Below are positions 7,059 to 7,393 of a stretch of DNA of 7,393 bases, piece after piece. The translations under genes and the position numbers were made by a program. Below the pieces are notes generated by a model, which saw only the letters and a list, made by a program, of their open reading frames with translations, was not told the DNA's origin and ran no database searches. The stretch is from NCBI GenBank assembly GCA_913048545.1, contig CAJWWH010000087.1, positions 1 to 7,393 of the forward strand, read 5' to 3'. Source of the stretch: an uncultured Opitutia bacterium (GTDB lineage Bacteria > Verrucomicrobiota > Verrucomicrobiae > Opitutales > MB11C04). Every line of letters starts with the position of its first letter. Within the stretch, counting starts at the first letter, position 1.

Positions 7059-7393
7059 ATGAAATTCTTAGCGGTTCCTTTTGGTTGTGTTATTTTAATC
7101 TCTTCCGTTTTGGCTCAATCCGGACCGGAAATCCGGAAGGAAATCAAGGAGCAAAATGGACGTAAGGTCGAGTACATGTACATCGATGGAATCAAGGTTC
7201 ATGAGACGGATCCGGAAAAACAGCCGCAGCCTCCCGTTGTCGAACCCAAGCCTTATAATGCCAAATCCGCCAAACCGCCCAAGGGAGCAGTCGTCCTTTT
7301 TGATGGGACTAAAAAAACTCTCAAAAATTGGCAGGCAACCAATGGTGGGCCAACCAAGTGGAAATTAGTGGAGGGAGCTCTGGAATCAGTCCG
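7059..7393 (+). CDS. Exported DUF1080 (3-keto-disaccharide hydrolase) domain protein, N-terminal part
   Basis: The frame starts at the ATG at 7059 and stays open to the right edge: 111 codons plus two bases. Residues 1-19 (MKFLAVPFGCVILISSVLA) are a signal peptide. Residues 20-74 are a charged then proline-rich lead-in (YIDGIKVHETDP, QPQPPVVEPKP). From residue 77 the pattern AVVLFDGT...LKNWQ...GGPTKWKLVEGAL is the start of the PF06439 domain, a lectin-like sandwich fold whose members include enzymes that cleave 3-keto-glucosides or 3-keto-disaccharides. Such proteins are abundant and exported in Planctomycetota and Verrucomicrobiota. The catalytic half lies beyond the window, so activity cannot be judged. 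Its ATG shares the CATG at 7058-7061 with the rejected upstream start of the opposite-strand hydrolase. No Shine-Dalgarno is visible within 15 bases of the start. Confidence 0.85.
   Translation, partial: MKFLAVPFGCVILISSVLAQSGPEIRKEIKEQNGRKVEYMYIDGIKVHETDPEKQPQPPVVEPKPYNAKSAKPPKGAVVLFDGTKKTLKNWQATNGGPTKWKLVEGALESV

Noticed and set aside
6968..7060. Upstream in-frame ATG at 7060 adding 31 residues to the serine hydrolase
   Set aside because: The extension would bury a good signal peptide that begins exactly at the ATG at 6967, and it would overlap the start codon of the divergent DUF1080 gene and cover its promoter region.

Overview
The window is a dense polysaccharide-degradation locus. It carries three S1-type (formylglycine) sulfatases, a beta-propeller protein of the BNR_4 type, a serine beta-lactamase-fold hydrolase, and the start of a DUF1080 (3-keto-disaccharide hydrolase) protein. 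All six predicted proteins begin with a signal peptide, so the locus appears to build an exported enzyme set acting on a sulfated glycan. Several sulfatases alongside DUF1080 and BNR_4 proteins, moderate base composition, and AT-rich leaders without clear Shine-Dalgarno sequences suggest a PVC-superphylum bacterium (Verrucomicrobiota, Lentisphaerota or Planctomycetota), probably marine. This placement comes from gene content alone.

Layout. Positions 4206 to 1 on the minus strand look like one transcription unit: an S1_4-like sulfatase (4206-2635), a second sulfatase (2563-1085) and the BNR_4 propeller protein (1014 to beyond the left edge). The gaps are 71 and 70 bases and contain no obvious terminator. 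A 129-base divergent intergenic region (4207-4335) separates this unit from a plus-strand S1_16-like sulfatase (4336-5703). That gene converges on a minus-strand serine hydrolase (6967-5786) across an 82-base gap holding weak hairpins. A second divergent promoter region (6968-7058) separates the hydrolase from the plus-strand DUF1080 gene (7059 to beyond the right edge).

How the genes may work together (inference). The BNR_4 protein may be a polysaccharide lyase or propeller glycosidase; it has a His pair spaced as I recall it in PL24/PL25 ulvan lyases. The sulfatases would remove sulfate esters at different positions, as their different architectures imply. The serine hydrolase could remove ester substituents. 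The DUF1080 protein could act on oxidised disaccharides or bind glycans. No sulfatase-maturating enzyme, transporter, regulator or SusC/D pair lies in the window.

The strongest oddity is the S1_4-like sulfatase. Its active-site signature reads C-W-V-S-R, with Val where the formylglycine consensus C-x-P-x-R has Pro, while every other catalytic motif is intact. I see no RNA genes, CRISPR arrays, insertion sequences or attachment sites. I found no evidence for a wholly new system; the novelty here is in variant active sites and an unassigned substrate.
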